From positions 1 through 64,000 of the forward strand of contig DAOULR010000009.1 of assembly GCA_034419075.1 (NCBI GenBank): 64,000 nucleotides of DNA, read 5' to 3'. The translations under genes and the position numbers were made by a program. Below are positions 8,580 through 17,704 of this stretch, piece by piece. The notes beneath the pieces were generated by a model. The model had not been told where the DNA came from, searched no databases, and worked only from the letters and a program-made list of their open reading frames with translations. The first letter of the stretch is position 1. The number at the start of each line of letters is the position of its first letter. This DNA comes from E44-bin88 sp034419075 (GTDB lineage: Bacteria; Chloroflexota; Dehalococcoidia; Dehalococcoidales; BS750m-G39).

Positions 8580-8665
8580 AAACCTTGTCTCCACGAGAGG
8601 AGAGGCGGAGTTTTGCATCTCTTTTTGTGGGGATATAAAGACCTAAGGAGGAATTTTAAAGGTCG

Positions 8666-11600
8666 ATGAAAACTAAATTAGCTAAGATTCTGGGGATAGG
8701 CTTCACGCTTGTGCTGGTCGCCAGCATGATGCTGTTCGCTATTCCGGTCCAAGCCGATCCTTACCAGCCACTACACCCCACGCTGCCCAACATGTGGCAG
8801 GGCTTCCCGCCAACTCCGGGCGCATTGGGTTTGTGGTTCTTTGACCCCGCTATTTCGCAGGTAGGACCGAATGCCCAGGCCATCAACGGTGACTTTTACA
8901 CCTATGTAGCCGGTACCGCCGCCACGCCCAACAACCCCGGTACCAACGACATCTTCAAGTCTGTTGACGGCGGGCGCACCTGGACAGTCTCGGCGATCCC
9001 GTTCTACTACGGTGGCGGGCCTGTCGTTGACATGGTCTGCTCCAGCATGAGTGAAGACGTCCTCTACCTAACCGACGGTAACTATGTTTACCGCTCAATT
9101 AATGGAGCTGCGACCTTCACGCTCGTAGCCGCAGAAGATCTTGAAACTGAGCTGACGGGGACGTGCGGCACTCCAATTACGCTATTGCCCATCACCTGTA
9201 TTGACCTCGCCTATGATGGCGACGGCATGCCTATCGTCTTCATCGGCACCAGAGATGTCGGTGAATATTACGATGACGCCGATCAGTACGCCATCGTGGG
9301 CAGCGTCTACTGGATTGCCGACCAGACCTTCTCGGCTGACTGGAGAGACCTGCAACTGCGGTGCTACGGATGCTGCGACTGGCCAGTCGCGTCTCCAAGT
9401 TCATGCGTAGGCTGCTATGACGTTTACTCCGTGGCGGCTGCGCCTGGCTTTGCCACTGTTAGCAAGGCCTACGCTGTCGTCTCCGCGCCGCTGACCGGCA
9501 TCACCTTCACGGCTGCTACAGCAGCTACCGTCGAAATAAGAGCCGGCGACTATGGTGCGGAATTTGACTGGGTTTCCACCGGAGTAACGGGCCTTAGTGG
9601 CACAGCTGGTATCACTGACAACACCACCGGCACCAACACCATGGCTGCAGCGTCTCCCAATACAGTAGAAACGCTCATCTTTACCCCCGGTACTGCCGGC
9701 ACGGTGCACATCACTATGGTTGACGGCACCATCAGCTGGCGCGTGTTGAGCGGTAGTGGCGTCACCTTCTGTGGCGGCACCTATGTGGTCAGCACCCTGG
9801 GTACGGTCTGCGCCTGGAGCACCGTTACCGAGCTGAAGTGGAACTGCTTGTGGTCGTTCGCCATCGAGCATGCTTCCCGGATTAAGTTCCCCAGCTACTA
9901 CGGAACCGACCCGACCCTGTTTGTCGGTGTCGCTGCCGTGAATGACACGAGCGGCCAAGGTACTTACGATGGATTTGGCGAAGGCGGCGATGTCTACCGG
10001 GTGGCCGACACATTCCCGCCCAGCGGCTGTATTGACCTCAATGTCCAGGGCTTTACCACCGGCTGTACGGGCTTGCACCATGCCAACATCCAGAGCCTGG
10101 ATATCTGTAACGACGCTCTGACAGCCGGCGCCCGGAATAGTTACCAGCTCCAAAGCCCCGTCCGCGTTTACTACAGCGCTGATGGCGGCTGGACCTGGAC
10201 TCCCAGCTTGAAGGACCCCACCGGCACGTATAATGTCTACGTACTGTTTGACCAAGCTACCTGTGACATTCATGCCGGCAGCACTGGCTGCAACGCAGCC
10301 TGGTCCCTCTCCTGTGGGGCGAACCCCGGCCAGTTCTTCAATCAGATTTCTCTGATTGACATGAATATCGCCGCGGTCCTTGATATGACCCACGCACCGG
10401 GCTATGTCCTCGACAGCCAAACCATGTACGTGCTCGTCGAAGATCCGGGCTGCGAGCCTGGTCCAAACGATATCTGTCTACTGCGCTGGGATGGCACCTT
10501 CTGGGAGAGGGTCTATACCAACGACATCTACTATGCTCTCGGCCAGGTTTGGCTGAATGATCCTCTCTACGAGTGGGTTGAGGTCTCACCTGACTTCAAC
10601 AGCACTTCCTGCCTCTATATGGGCAACTCCGCGTTCTACATGACCCGGTCAATAGACGCGGGCTGCAGCTGGGCCCCGATTATCTACCCCTGCTATGACA
10701 GGCCAACCATTTCGGCCTGGATAATAGTGGACGAGGATACGGTGCTGGCTGCTGGTTGCGACGGTTTCGCCGGACACGTCTACAGGACCATCAACCACGG
10801 CTCCCAACCCTGGAGCGACTTCCTGGTCCCGGCGTTCCCGAGCGGATACGCTACCGACGGCGTGGACTTTGACCTGTCGCTGCCGAGAGGCGCCGATTCT
10901 GACGTACTCCTGGGTGACGATAGCGGTCAGGTCTTCCTGTCGCAAGACCTAGGTGCGACCTGGGTTGAGATTGAGGATGCCGTAACTGGTCTCTTCGGTT
11001 TCTACTCCGATAACAGCCTTCAAACCTACGTCGTCTTTGACCCCGGCTACGGAACGGCCGATGACCCCGGCGAGAACATGATTTACGCGGCTGCCGGCGA
11101 CGAAGTCGGACGCTGCAACCTTAACCTCGCGGGAGCTTTGCCGTTCAAGCAGGACTGGGTCTACATCTCCAACACTACCGCCCTAACAACCTGTGACCCG
11201 TTCCTCATGTATGAGGCTTCGGGCATAGACGCGGCGGGCGACACCGCCCTCTACGTGTCTGACGCCGGCTACTCAACATCGGGCATCACAACCACCTATG
11301 CAGAAGGCACGATGGGCGTGAGGTACGCTTGCGACCCCACTCCGACCCTGTGCACCTGCGACCTCGAGGTTCCCAGCAGCCTAGTTACGGTGCTTGACGG
11401 CGCCTTCCAACTGGGTGAACCGCTGAACGTCATCAGCTACGACCTTGAGTGTCAGTGGGATGGCGACGTCGAAGGTATTCTCACGTTCCAGGGTTTCCTC
11501 TCCGGCGCGATGGGCACGATAACCATCAATCTCGACAGCGAGATGGATGAGTGCTTCCTGTGCACCGTTGACGGCGGCGCCGTTGAGTTTCTCTACGGCA

Positions 11601-12616
11601 ACCTGACGATAACGGCGGCACCGACCTCTGGTGTTGACTACCCGACGGGCGTCTGGCGCACGCTGAACCCGATGGACTGGATGGCCCCGGTAGACCCGTT
11701 TGACAAGGTCGAGTGGGAATTCATGCAAGATTCGGGGAATAGCTTCAGGCATGTTGAAACCGATAACTGCGGCATTAACCCCGATGACCTGTGGCTGACG
11801 CTGACCGCCTCCAGCAACGTGCTGTGGTGCCTGGACGACGAAGAGGGCGAGTCCCCGACTTCGTACATCTGGATCTGGGATGACCCGCTGGCAAGGCCAG
11901 TAATCCAGATTCAACCGGCCGACGGAGCCCTGCTGGCGACCACCACCACCGCCACCATCGAGTGGGAGGCGCTGGATGCAGCTCTCCTGTATGAGGTCTT
12001 CGTCTACAGCTGGTGTGAGGCCTGTCCGAATAACATGGTCGTCTTCGACGACTTCACGACAAACCTCACCTGCTACACCCTTGAAGGACTCACCCCCGGC
12101 CTGACTTACTACTGGATGGTTAGGGTTGCCTGTGACCACCCGCTAGTGAGCAAGTGGTCGACTCTGCGCTCGTTCGATACCGCTCTGGGCACAGTTCCGT
12201 ACCTCTGCGCACCGTGGTGTGGTCAGGACGACGTCATCATTACCACCAACTTCGCCTGGGATGCCGTTGTCGGCGCCACTAGCTACGAAGTCCAGATAGC
12301 CACCGACGAGGCCTTCTCCAACATCGTCGCTTCCGGTACGACTACGGTCAACGCCTTTACGCCTGCGGCCGCCCTAGACTACTCCACCGTCTACTTCTGG
12401 AGGGTGAGAGCAGTTAAGGACGGTGTCTATGGCGCTTGGGCCGTCTGCATCTTCACAACCGCAGCCGAACCGGCCGAACCGGTTGAACCTCCTCCAGCAG
12501 TGGTTATAACGCAGGAGGAGATTACACCCACTTGGATTTGGGTGATAATCGGCATCGGTGGTGCGCTAACGATTGCAGTGGTTATTCTGATAGTGACGAC
12601 CAGGAGAGTACCCTGA
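8666..12616 (+). CDS. Large Cys-rich BNR-repeat surface protein, S-layer candidate
   Basis: The 1316-residue protein has a signal peptide (cleavage expected after PVQA, near residue 31). It has many BNR/Asp-box turns of the form S-x-D-x-G-x-T-W (for example KSVDGGRTW, YSADGGWTW, LSQDLGATW), which build beta-propellers. Two fibronectin-III-like domains follow near 1090-1270, and a C-terminal membrane helix ends in TTRRVP. By my count it holds about 40 cysteines, far more than its paralogue. A strong promoter, a long leader and a perfect terminator suggest high expression. In Dehalococcoides a BNR/Asp-box protein has been proposed as the S-layer protein, so I infer the same role. The start ATG lies 14 nt after AAGGAGG, with a closer AAAGG. 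Confidence 0.8.
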   Translation: MKTKLAKILGIGFTLVLVASMMLFAIPVQADPYQPLHPTLPNMWQGFPPTPGALGLWFFDPAISQVGPNAQAINGDFYTYVAGTAATPNNPGTNDIFKSVDGGRTWTVSAIPFYYGGGPVVDMVCSSMSEDVLYLTDGNYVYRSINGAATFTLVAAEDLETELTGTCGTPITLLPITCIDLAYDGDGMPIVFIGTRDVGEYYDDADQYAIVGSVYWIADQTFSADWRDLQLRCYGCCDWPVASPSSCVGCYDVYSVAAAPGFATVSKAYAVVSAPLTGITFTAATAATVEIRAGDYGAEFDWVSTGVTGLSGTAGITDNTTGTNTMAAASPNTVETLIFTPGTAGTVHITMVDGTISWRVLSGSGVTFCGGTYVVSTLGTVCAWSTVTELKWNCLWSFAIEHASRIKFPSYYGTDPTLFVGVAAVNDTSGQGTYDGFGEGGDVYRVADTFPPSGCIDLNVQGFTTGCTGLHHANIQSLDICNDALTAGARNSYQLQSPVRVYYSADGGWTWTPSLKDPTGTYNVYVLFDQATCDIHAGSTGCNAAWSLSCGANPGQFFNQISLIDMNIAAVLDMTHAPGYVLDSQTMYVLVEDPGCEPGPNDICLLRWDGTFWERVYTNDIYYALGQVWLNDPLYEWVEVSPDFNSTSCLYMGNSAFYMTRSIDAGCSWAPIIYPCYDRPTISAWIIVDEDTVLAAGCDGFAGHVYRTINHGSQPWSDFLVPAFPSGYATDGVDFDLSLPRGADSDVLLGDDSGQVFLSQDLGATWVEIEDAVTGLFGFYSDNSLQTYVVFDPGYGTADDPGENMIYAAAGDEVGRCNLNLAGALPFKQDWVYISNTTALTTCDPFLMYEASGIDAAGDTALYVSDAGYSTSGITTTYAEGTMGVRYACDPTPTLCTCDLEVPSSLVTVLDGAFQLGEPLNVISYDLECQWDGDVEGILTFQGFLSGAMGTITINLDSEMDECFLCTVDGGAVEFLYGNLTITAAPTSGVDYPTGVWRTLNPMDWMAPVDPFDKVEWEFMQDSGNSFRHVETDNCGINPDDLWLTLTASSNVLWCLDDEEGESPTSYIWIWDDPLARPVIQIQPADGALLATTTTATIEWEALDAALLYEVFVYSWCEACPNNMVVFDDFTTNLTCYTLEGLTPGLTYYWMVRVACDHPLVSKWSTLRSFDTALGTVPYLCAPWCGQDDVIITTNFAWDAVVGATSYEVQIATDEAFSNIVASGTTTVNAFTPAAALDYSTVYFWRVRAVKDGVYGAWAVCIFTTAAEPAEPVEPPPAVVITQEEITPTWIWVIIGIGGALTIAVVILIVTTRRVP

Positions 12617-12651
12617 TCTAAGCTAGAAGATTAACGCTTCAAACGGAAGCA

Positions 12652-12688
12652 AAGAGCCCCCCTTTAACAAGGGGGGCTCTTCTTTTTG
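12652..12688 (+). terminator. Rho-independent terminator of the S-layer-like gene
   Basis: A perfect 13-bp stem (AAGAGCCCCCCTT and its complement) with a TAAC loop is followed by CTTTTT. It lies 36 nt after the stop codon. Confidence 0.95.
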
Positions 12689-12700
12689 CCATTAAACCTA

Positions 12701-12730
12701 TTGACTTCAGTCCGCCTTTGCGTCTAAAAT
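12701..12730 (+). promoter_or_regulatory. Promoter of the second BNR surface gene
   Basis: TTGACT at 12701-12706 and TAAAAT at 12725-12730 are separated by 18 nt. Transcription would begin near 12737, which argues for the start codon at 12751 rather than the TTG at 12718. Confidence 0.6.
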
Positions 12731-12750
12731 GGAAGTCCCCAATTCGCCAA

Positions 12751-15630
12751 ATGGCAAAAATAACAGCTCTGGGGATACTATTGGTAGTGGGACTACTCGT
12801 CTCGGCGCTTGCCGTTGCCGCCGATACAGATACAGTCGAGTGGTCAGAAGTTAACATACCCACCGCGGGTAGGGCTGGGGGGTGGGGACTGGCACCTGGT
12901 TCCGATTTAGCGCACTTGAGCCTGGCGGCGGGTGTCCTTTACGCCGATAAGATAGAGGGGGCCACCAGCCGCCTGATGCGGTCGGAAGATGGGGGCTTAA
13001 GCTGGGAGGAGACGGACTATGAGGGGGGAGTGGTCGATATCGTCTGCCCCCTCAGTAATGCCGAGACCATCTACCTCACCGATGGCAGCCACGTCTATAA
13101 GTCCGTTGACGGCGGAGAGGCCTTTCAGCCGGTGAGCGAGGGCACGCTACCCGCTTTTGACGCCAACGAGGCGATTAGTTGCCTCGACGTCGGCTACGAC
13201 GGCGCTAGCCACCCCATAGTCTTTATCGGCACCGCCGACAGCGACACGGGCCAGTACGGCGGCGTTTATTACCTCGCCGAGGGGGATTTCGGGGCGGAGT
13301 GGACGGATATGATGGCGGAGGGCTACGATATCTACGCCATCGCCGCCGCGCCCGAATTCGAGCTTAACTTCCGGCTGGCCGCGCTGGCCTGCGATGAATC
13401 TCACAGCTATATCATCAACAACGAGGGCGTTATCGGCGGCTGGTCCGAGCGCACCGAGCTACTCAAAGCTAACACCACCAGTTTTGCCCTGAGCGGCGCC
13501 AGCCGCATTTGTTTTCCCAGCGGTTTCGATATCTACGAGCTTTTTGTCGGGGTAAGCTCGGGGGGTGACGGCGGGGTCTACCGGGTGAACGAGGGAGGCG
13601 CTTATGACCTGGGACTGGATGCCGATATTGTAAGCCTGGATGTCGCCGAGGACGTCGGGCTGGAACTGGTGGCGGGGGGGAGCCAGAGCCAGCTATGGCA
13701 CAGCCCCGACGCGGGGGAGAGCTGGCGGCTGAGCCGGAAAGCGCCGACGGGGGTGGCTGTCTACGTGGTCGTCTCCGCCGATTTTGGCGATAGCGGGGTT
13801 GCCTACGCCGTCACCAGCGGCACCGAGAGCGCCTTTTCCGTCAGCCGGGACCGCGGCCTGACCTGGAACCAGACCAGCCTGGTTGATACCGAAATCAGCG
13901 ATATTATCGACCTGGCACCTTCGCCCGCTTATCAGGATAACACCCTCTTTATGCTCACTCACCGGGACGGGGGAGAATACAGCCTCTGGCGCCGTCGGGA
14001 CGGGGGCTGGGAGAGGGTCTTCTGCTCCGTCCTGCCCGATGTGGAAAAGATGGAACTGGTGGCGCTTTCACCCCAATACGGCAACGACAGTAAGGTGGTG
14101 CTCGTGGCTGGCGTCGGCGGTGGCCTTCCTTCAATATGGAAGTCGAACGATGACGGACAGAGCTTTAGCCGCCACAGCACTCCCCTCCCCATAGACGCCT
14201 GGACGGTGGTCGATGACAGCACCTGGTTTATCGGCGGTTTCGACGGGGCTAGCGGGGTGGTCTACCGGGTCATCAACAGCGGGTTGAGCTATTCAGAAGG
14301 AGTGGTGGTCGGCGATCAATCCCTAAACTCCATAGCCCTGTCGCCCGACTATAGCCAGGATGAGACCCTTCTGGTGGGCAACAATGACGGCTGGGTCTAC
14401 TGGTCGGAGGACAACGGTGAGTCTTTTGAGCCGCTGCCCTCGGATGCCGTCTCAGCGCCCTTAAGCGGCACGATAACCGTTGCCTTCGACCCCGACTACG
14501 GCGATAATGGCACCGTCTATGCCACCAGCGACAGCACCGGCGAAGGCATTTGCAGATTTATCATCGGCAGCAGCCACGGCTGGAAGAACATAGACAGCCC
14601 TACCGGGGGCAGGCTGGGGCAGATAGTGTTATCGGCTCAAGGGGCGCTCTATGCCGCTAACTTTGATACCGACGGGGGTATGGAGCGTTGCCTCAACCCG
14701 ACCTTCTCCCTCGGGCCGAGCTTCGAAAGCGTCGGCGGGGGGCTGGATGAGGGGGCCAAGCTGGTGGGGCTTTGGCTCCAGGGGGACCAGTTGTGGTCAA
14801 TCGACAGCGCCCACACCTGTCTGGTGAGTTATAGCGACAGCCTGACCGCGCCCATCTCCCTGACCCTGCCGCTCGACGGGGAGCCGGGGGTGGGCATGCT
14901 CATTGAGGACTCGGTTATGAACATAAGCCTCGACTGGGAGACGCTGCCCGGAGCCACCGCCTACCAGTGGCAGCTTAACTACGAGACCGATTTTTCCAGC
15001 ATTCCCGAAGGCTTCGAGGGCACCACCCAGAGCAGCTCGGTGCACCTCGCCGACCTGGAGCCCGCCACCACCTACTACTGGCGGGTACGGGCTATTGAGC
15101 CGACACTAAGCCCCTGGTCGGAGAAGTGGTCGTTCAGCACCGCCATGGGCAACGAGTCACCCGCCCCCAGGCTGGAGAACCCTGCCGCTGGCGCCGAGGG
15201 AGTGTCCATCACGCCAATATTCCAGTGGAGCGCCATCGCCGGCGCCGATGGCTACGAGCTGATGGTCTCCACCATAGCCACCTTCGATAACCCCACCATC
15301 CTCAAGACCGACGGCTATGCTCTACCCAACACCGCCTGGCAGTGCAACATATCGCTGAACTACGATACCACCTATTACTGGAAGGTGCGGGCGGTCAGCG
15401 CTGACAGCTGCAGCGCCTGGAGCGCCGTCAGCGCCTTCAGCACCGAGCCCGAGCCTAACTCACCGACGGGCTCGGTAGCCGAGGTGACTCAGCCCAACAC
15501 TCCCCAAGAGTCAGCCTGGCCGGAGTGGTTGCTGCCCATGGGCGGCATCTTAATGCTGGTCTTCATGATAACCATGATTGCCATGGTCATCGTCATGATT
15601 GTGCTGGTGATTAAGGTCTCGAAGCTTTGA
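12751..15630 (+). CDS. BNR-repeat, FN3-containing membrane-anchored surface protein (paralogue)
   Basis: About 959 residues and a paralogue of the 8666 product. It has a signal peptide, BNR turns (RSEDGGLSW, KSVDGGEAF, HSPDAGESW, SRDRGLTW, WSEDNGESF), two FN3-like domains near 715-900 (both with TTYYW-x-VRA motifs) and a long C-terminal membrane helix. It has only about 10 cysteines. The predicted promoter places the -10 box over an alternative TTG start at 12718, so I use ATG 12751, although no ribosome site is evident for either. It probably sits beside the S-layer-like protein in the envelope. It ends 2 bases from the converging gene at 15633. Confidence 0.8.
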   Translation: MAKITALGILLVVGLLVSALAVAADTDTVEWSEVNIPTAGRAGGWGLAPGSDLAHLSLAAGVLYADKIEGATSRLMRSEDGGLSWEETDYEGGVVDIVCPLSNAETIYLTDGSHVYKSVDGGEAFQPVSEGTLPAFDANEAISCLDVGYDGASHPIVFIGTADSDTGQYGGVYYLAEGDFGAEWTDMMAEGYDIYAIAAAPEFELNFRLAALACDESHSYIINNEGVIGGWSERTELLKANTTSFALSGASRICFPSGFDIYELFVGVSSGGDGGVYRVNEGGAYDLGLDADIVSLDVAEDVGLELVAGGSQSQLWHSPDAGESWRLSRKAPTGVAVYVVVSADFGDSGVAYAVTSGTESAFSVSRDRGLTWNQTSLVDTEISDIIDLAPSPAYQDNTLFMLTHRDGGEYSLWRRRDGGWERVFCSVLPDVEKMELVALSPQYGNDSKVVLVAGVGGGLPSIWKSNDDGQSFSRHSTPLPIDAWTVVDDSTWFIGGFDGASGVVYRVINSGLSYSEGVVVGDQSLNSIALSPDYSQDETLLVGNNDGWVYWSEDNGESFEPLPSDAVSAPLSGTITVAFDPDYGDNGTVYATSDSTGEGICRFIIGSSHGWKNIDSPTGGRLGQIVLSAQGALYAANFDTDGGMERCLNPTFSLGPSFESVGGGLDEGAKLVGLWLQGDQLWSIDSAHTCLVSYSDSLTAPISLTLPLDGEPGVGMLIEDSVMNISLDWETLPGATAYQWQLNYETDFSSIPEGFEGTTQSSSVHLADLEPATTYYWRVRAIEPTLSPWSEKWSFSTAMGNESPAPRLENPAAGAEGVSITPIFQWSAIAGADGYELMVSTIATFDNPTILKTDGYALPNTAWQCNISLNYDTTYYWKVRAVSADSCSAWSAVSAFSTEPEPNSPTGSVAEVTQPNTPQESAWPEWLLPMGGILMLVFMITMIAMVIVMIVLVIKVSKL

Positions 15631-15632
15631 GA

Positions 15633-16271
15633 TTAGTGGGGGTAGTCGAGGAGGACGACCTGGGTGGTGGGGGGCAGGTTCGACTTGCTGATGGATAACT
15701 TGGGCAGCGGTTCGACCTGCTTGGCGCCGATTTCCTTGAGGAACTTCTCCACGGGGTCCAGTTCCATCTTGAGTAACGGGGTCTTATAGTGCATGGGGAT
15801 GACCACTCTAGGTTCAATTTGCCGCACCACCGCAGCGGCGGTAGCGGCGTTTATGGTGGAAACTCCGCCTACAGGGAGCAGCAGCACGTCGACATCGTCA
15901 ATCTCTTCGACCTGCTCGCCGTTAAGTACATGCCCCAGGTCGCCGAGGTGACATATCGTCACTTCGTCTATCTCCAGCAGGTAGACGGTGTTCTTACCCC
16001 ACTTCTTGCCCCCCTCTTTGTCGTGGAAGGTGGCGATGCCGATGATGAGCACGCCGCCGATTTCGTATTCACCGGGGCGTTCCACCACCTTGGGCTCGCC
16101 GCCGACGCCCTTGGCATAGCTGTGGCCGGGGTGTTGGTGGGAAATGGTGACAATGCGGGCGGTGGGCTTGCCCATAGAGTAACCGATTTCCGGCGAATAG
16201 GGGTCGGTGATGACGGTGGCATGGCTGCCCCTGAGCTTGAAGCAGGAATGGCCGAGCCAGGTGATATCCAT
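15633..16271 (-). CDS. MBL-fold hydrolase, UPF0173-like
   Basis: A 212-residue single-domain metallo-beta-lactamase fold starting MDITWLGHSCF, typical of the UPF0173 group, whose substrates are unknown. The metal motif reads SHQHPGHS, so the Asp of the classic HxHxDH is Gly here, as can be seen directly. Further metal ligands are likely in CHLGDLGH and in PMHYKT near the C terminus. I chose ATG 16271 because a promoter -10 box ends 8 nt before it. The longer frame to 16304 would start inside the promoter. Confidence 0.85.
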   Translation of the reverse strand: MDITWLGHSCFKLRGSHATVITDPYSPEIGYSMGKPTARIVTISHQHPGHSYAKGVGGEPKVVERPGEYEIGGVLIIGIATFHDKEGGKKWGKNTVYLLEIDEVTICHLGDLGHVLNGEQVEEIDDVDVLLLPVGGVSTINAATAAAVVRQIEPRVVIPMHYKTPLLKMELDPVEKFLKEIGAKQVEPLPKLSISKSNLPPTTQVVLLDYPH

Positions 16272-16279
16272 TGGTCTAA

Positions 16280-16308
16280 ATATAACACAGCGGGGGGCAG
16301 GCAATCAA
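16280..16308 (-). promoter_or_regulatory. Promoter of the UPF0173-like gene, leaderless layout
   Basis: On the minus strand TTGATT (16308-16303), a 17-nt spacer and TTATAT (16285-16280) stop 8 nt short of ATG 16271. Transcription would begin at or next to the start codon. Confidence 0.65.
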
Positions 16309-16368
16309 ATTGGGGGAGTGGGATTTTAGCTAGTAAAACACCCTACCCCAGCGGCTAGCTTTTTATCT

Positions 16369-16567
16369 CCCCACCCCCTTGTTAGCGCACGTTGTTTAGA
16401 CCCACCCTCCCCACCCAACAGAAGTCTTTCAAAAGGGGGCTTTGCCCCCTTTCAAACCCCCAAGGGGGGTTGGGGGTGTACCCCAGAAGGAATTCTAGAG
16501 GGAGAATCCCCTCTAAGGGTGGGCAGGGTGGGAATTTATTACGTACGCACAACAAGGCGGGGTGGGG
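16369..16567 (+). repeat. Dispersed GC-rich element, copy B (most complete)
   Basis: This is the best-formed copy, about 199 bp. Its ends are inverted and imperfect: CCCCACCCCCTTGTTAGCG on the left matches the complement of the right end (CCCCACCCCGCCTTGTT). Inside lies a hairpin, AAAGGGGGC-TTT-GCCCCCTTT (16432-16452), and a second hairpin, AGAGGG/CCCTCT, near 16496-16513. No transposase is encoded, so it resembles a MITE or REP-type element. The hrcA -35 box starts 29 nt past its end. Confidence 0.8.
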
Positions 16568-16596
16568 CAAAAAACACCCTTGGAACGGTTTTCCTA

Positions 16597-16625
16597 TTGA
16601 CAATTTAGCTCCAAAGTGGTAATTT
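16597..16625 (+). promoter_or_regulatory. Promoter of the hrcA operon
   Basis: TTGACA at 16597-16602 and TAATTT at 16620-16625 are separated by 17 nt. The CIRCE operator begins 8 nt after the -10 box, covering the expected transcription start. Confidence 0.7.
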
Positions 16626-16633
16626 AGATATGA

Positions 16634-16660
16634 TTAGCAGTCTAAGGCTTAGACTGCTAA
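16634..16660 (+). promoter_or_regulatory. CIRCE operator (HrcA binding site)
   Basis: The inverted repeat TTAGCAGTC - 9 nt - GACTGCTAA matches the CIRCE consensus (TTAGCACTC-N9-GAGTGCTAA) except for a matched C/G swap in both arms that keeps the palindrome. It lies between the promoter and hrcA, so HrcA should repress its own operon, with release on heat shock. Confidence 0.95.
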
Positions 16661-16681
16661 CTCAAAAAAGGAGGCTTTAAG

Positions 16682-17704
16682 GTGCTATCGCCTAGAAGCG
16701 AGACCATACTGAAATCAATAGTGGGACAGTACATCACGCGGGCGGTGCCCGTGCCCTCGCAGAGCATCATCAACGACTACGAGCTGGCGGTAAGCCCGGC
16801 CACCATCCGCAACGAGATGGCGCATCTGGAGCATGAGGGCTATATCATCCGTCCCCACCCCTCCGCGGGGAGCATCCCCTCAGACAAGGGCTACCGCTTC
16901 TACGTGGAGACCCTGAGCGATATCGAGCTGCCCCTAGCCGAGCAGTTCCTAATCAGCCACCTCTTCCACCAGGTAGAAAGGGAGATGGAGGAATGGCTGA
17001 GCCTGGCGGCGACGCTGACCGCCCAGCTGGCGCAGAACGTGGCCATCGTGGCCATGCCCAAGACGACCAAATGCCAGTTCAAGCACCTGGAACTGGTCGC
17101 CCTGAAAGAGTCGCTGGCGCTGGTCGTCCTCGTCCTCAAAGGTGCCCGGCTCAAGCAGCAGCTGATAACCTTCGACAAGGCTATAACCCAGTCGGAGTTG
17201 ACCAGGATAGCCAATAGATTAAACAAGGCCTATGCGGGCTTAAGCCGAGCCAAGATTTCGGCCAAGAAGCTGAAGCTCTCTGCCGCCGAAAAACAGGTGA
17301 CCGACTGCCTGCTCAGGATAATGCAGGCCGAAGACGAGCATGATTTCGAGCCTTCCCGCCTCGACGGGCTGCACTTTATCCTAAACCAGCCCGAGTTCCG
17401 CCAGAGCCAGCGGGGGCTGGCCCTGATGGAGCTGGTCGAGGGCCACAAACTGCTCCAAAGCGTCACCCCCGAGGGGCTGGGTGGAGAAGGGGTGCAGGTA
17501 ATCATCGGCAAGGAGAACAAGGCCAAAGCCATCCAGGACTGCAGCGTGGTCATCAGCCGCTACGGGCTGCCCGAGGAAGCGGTGGGCATTATGGGAGTGG
17601 TGGGGCCAACGCGTATGCCCTACGCCCGCACCATCTCCACCGTGGGCTATCTGTCCTCGGTGCTCAACCGCTTGGTCGCCGAGCTTTACGGGAGAACCAG
17701 ATAA
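16682..17704 (+). CDS. hrcA: Heat-inducible transcription repressor HrcA
   Basis: The 340-residue repressor binds CIRCE and silences chaperone genes until heat draws GroE away from it. The N-terminal winged helix (about 1-75) contains SPATIRNEMAHLE, the recognition region. The remainder is the GAF-like dimer domain with the late family motif PEEAVGIMGVVGPTRM. The start is GTG 16682 behind AAGGAGG. It leads the operon hrcA-grpE-dnaK; its stop codon overlaps the grpE start by one base. Confidence 0.98.
   Translation: MLSPRSETILKSIVGQYITRAVPVPSQSIINDYELAVSPATIRNEMAHLEHEGYIIRPHPSAGSIPSDKGYRFYVETLSDIELPLAEQFLISHLFHQVEREMEEWLSLAATLTAQLAQNVAIVAMPKTTKCQFKHLELVALKESLALVVLVLKGARLKQQLITFDKAITQSELTRIANRLNKAYAGLSRAKISAKKLKLSAAEKQVTDCLLRIMQAEDEHDFEPSRLDGLHFILNQPEFRQSQRGLALMELVEGHKLLQSVTPEGLGGEGVQVIIGKENKAKAIQDCSVVISRYGLPEEAVGIMGVVGPTRMPYARTISTVGYLSSVLNRLVAELYGRTR

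Noticed and set aside
9401..10420. Minus-strand open frame of 339 codons opposite the S-layer-like gene
   Set aside because: It shows no domain, no ribosome site and no signal, and the plus strand carries clear BNR repeats.
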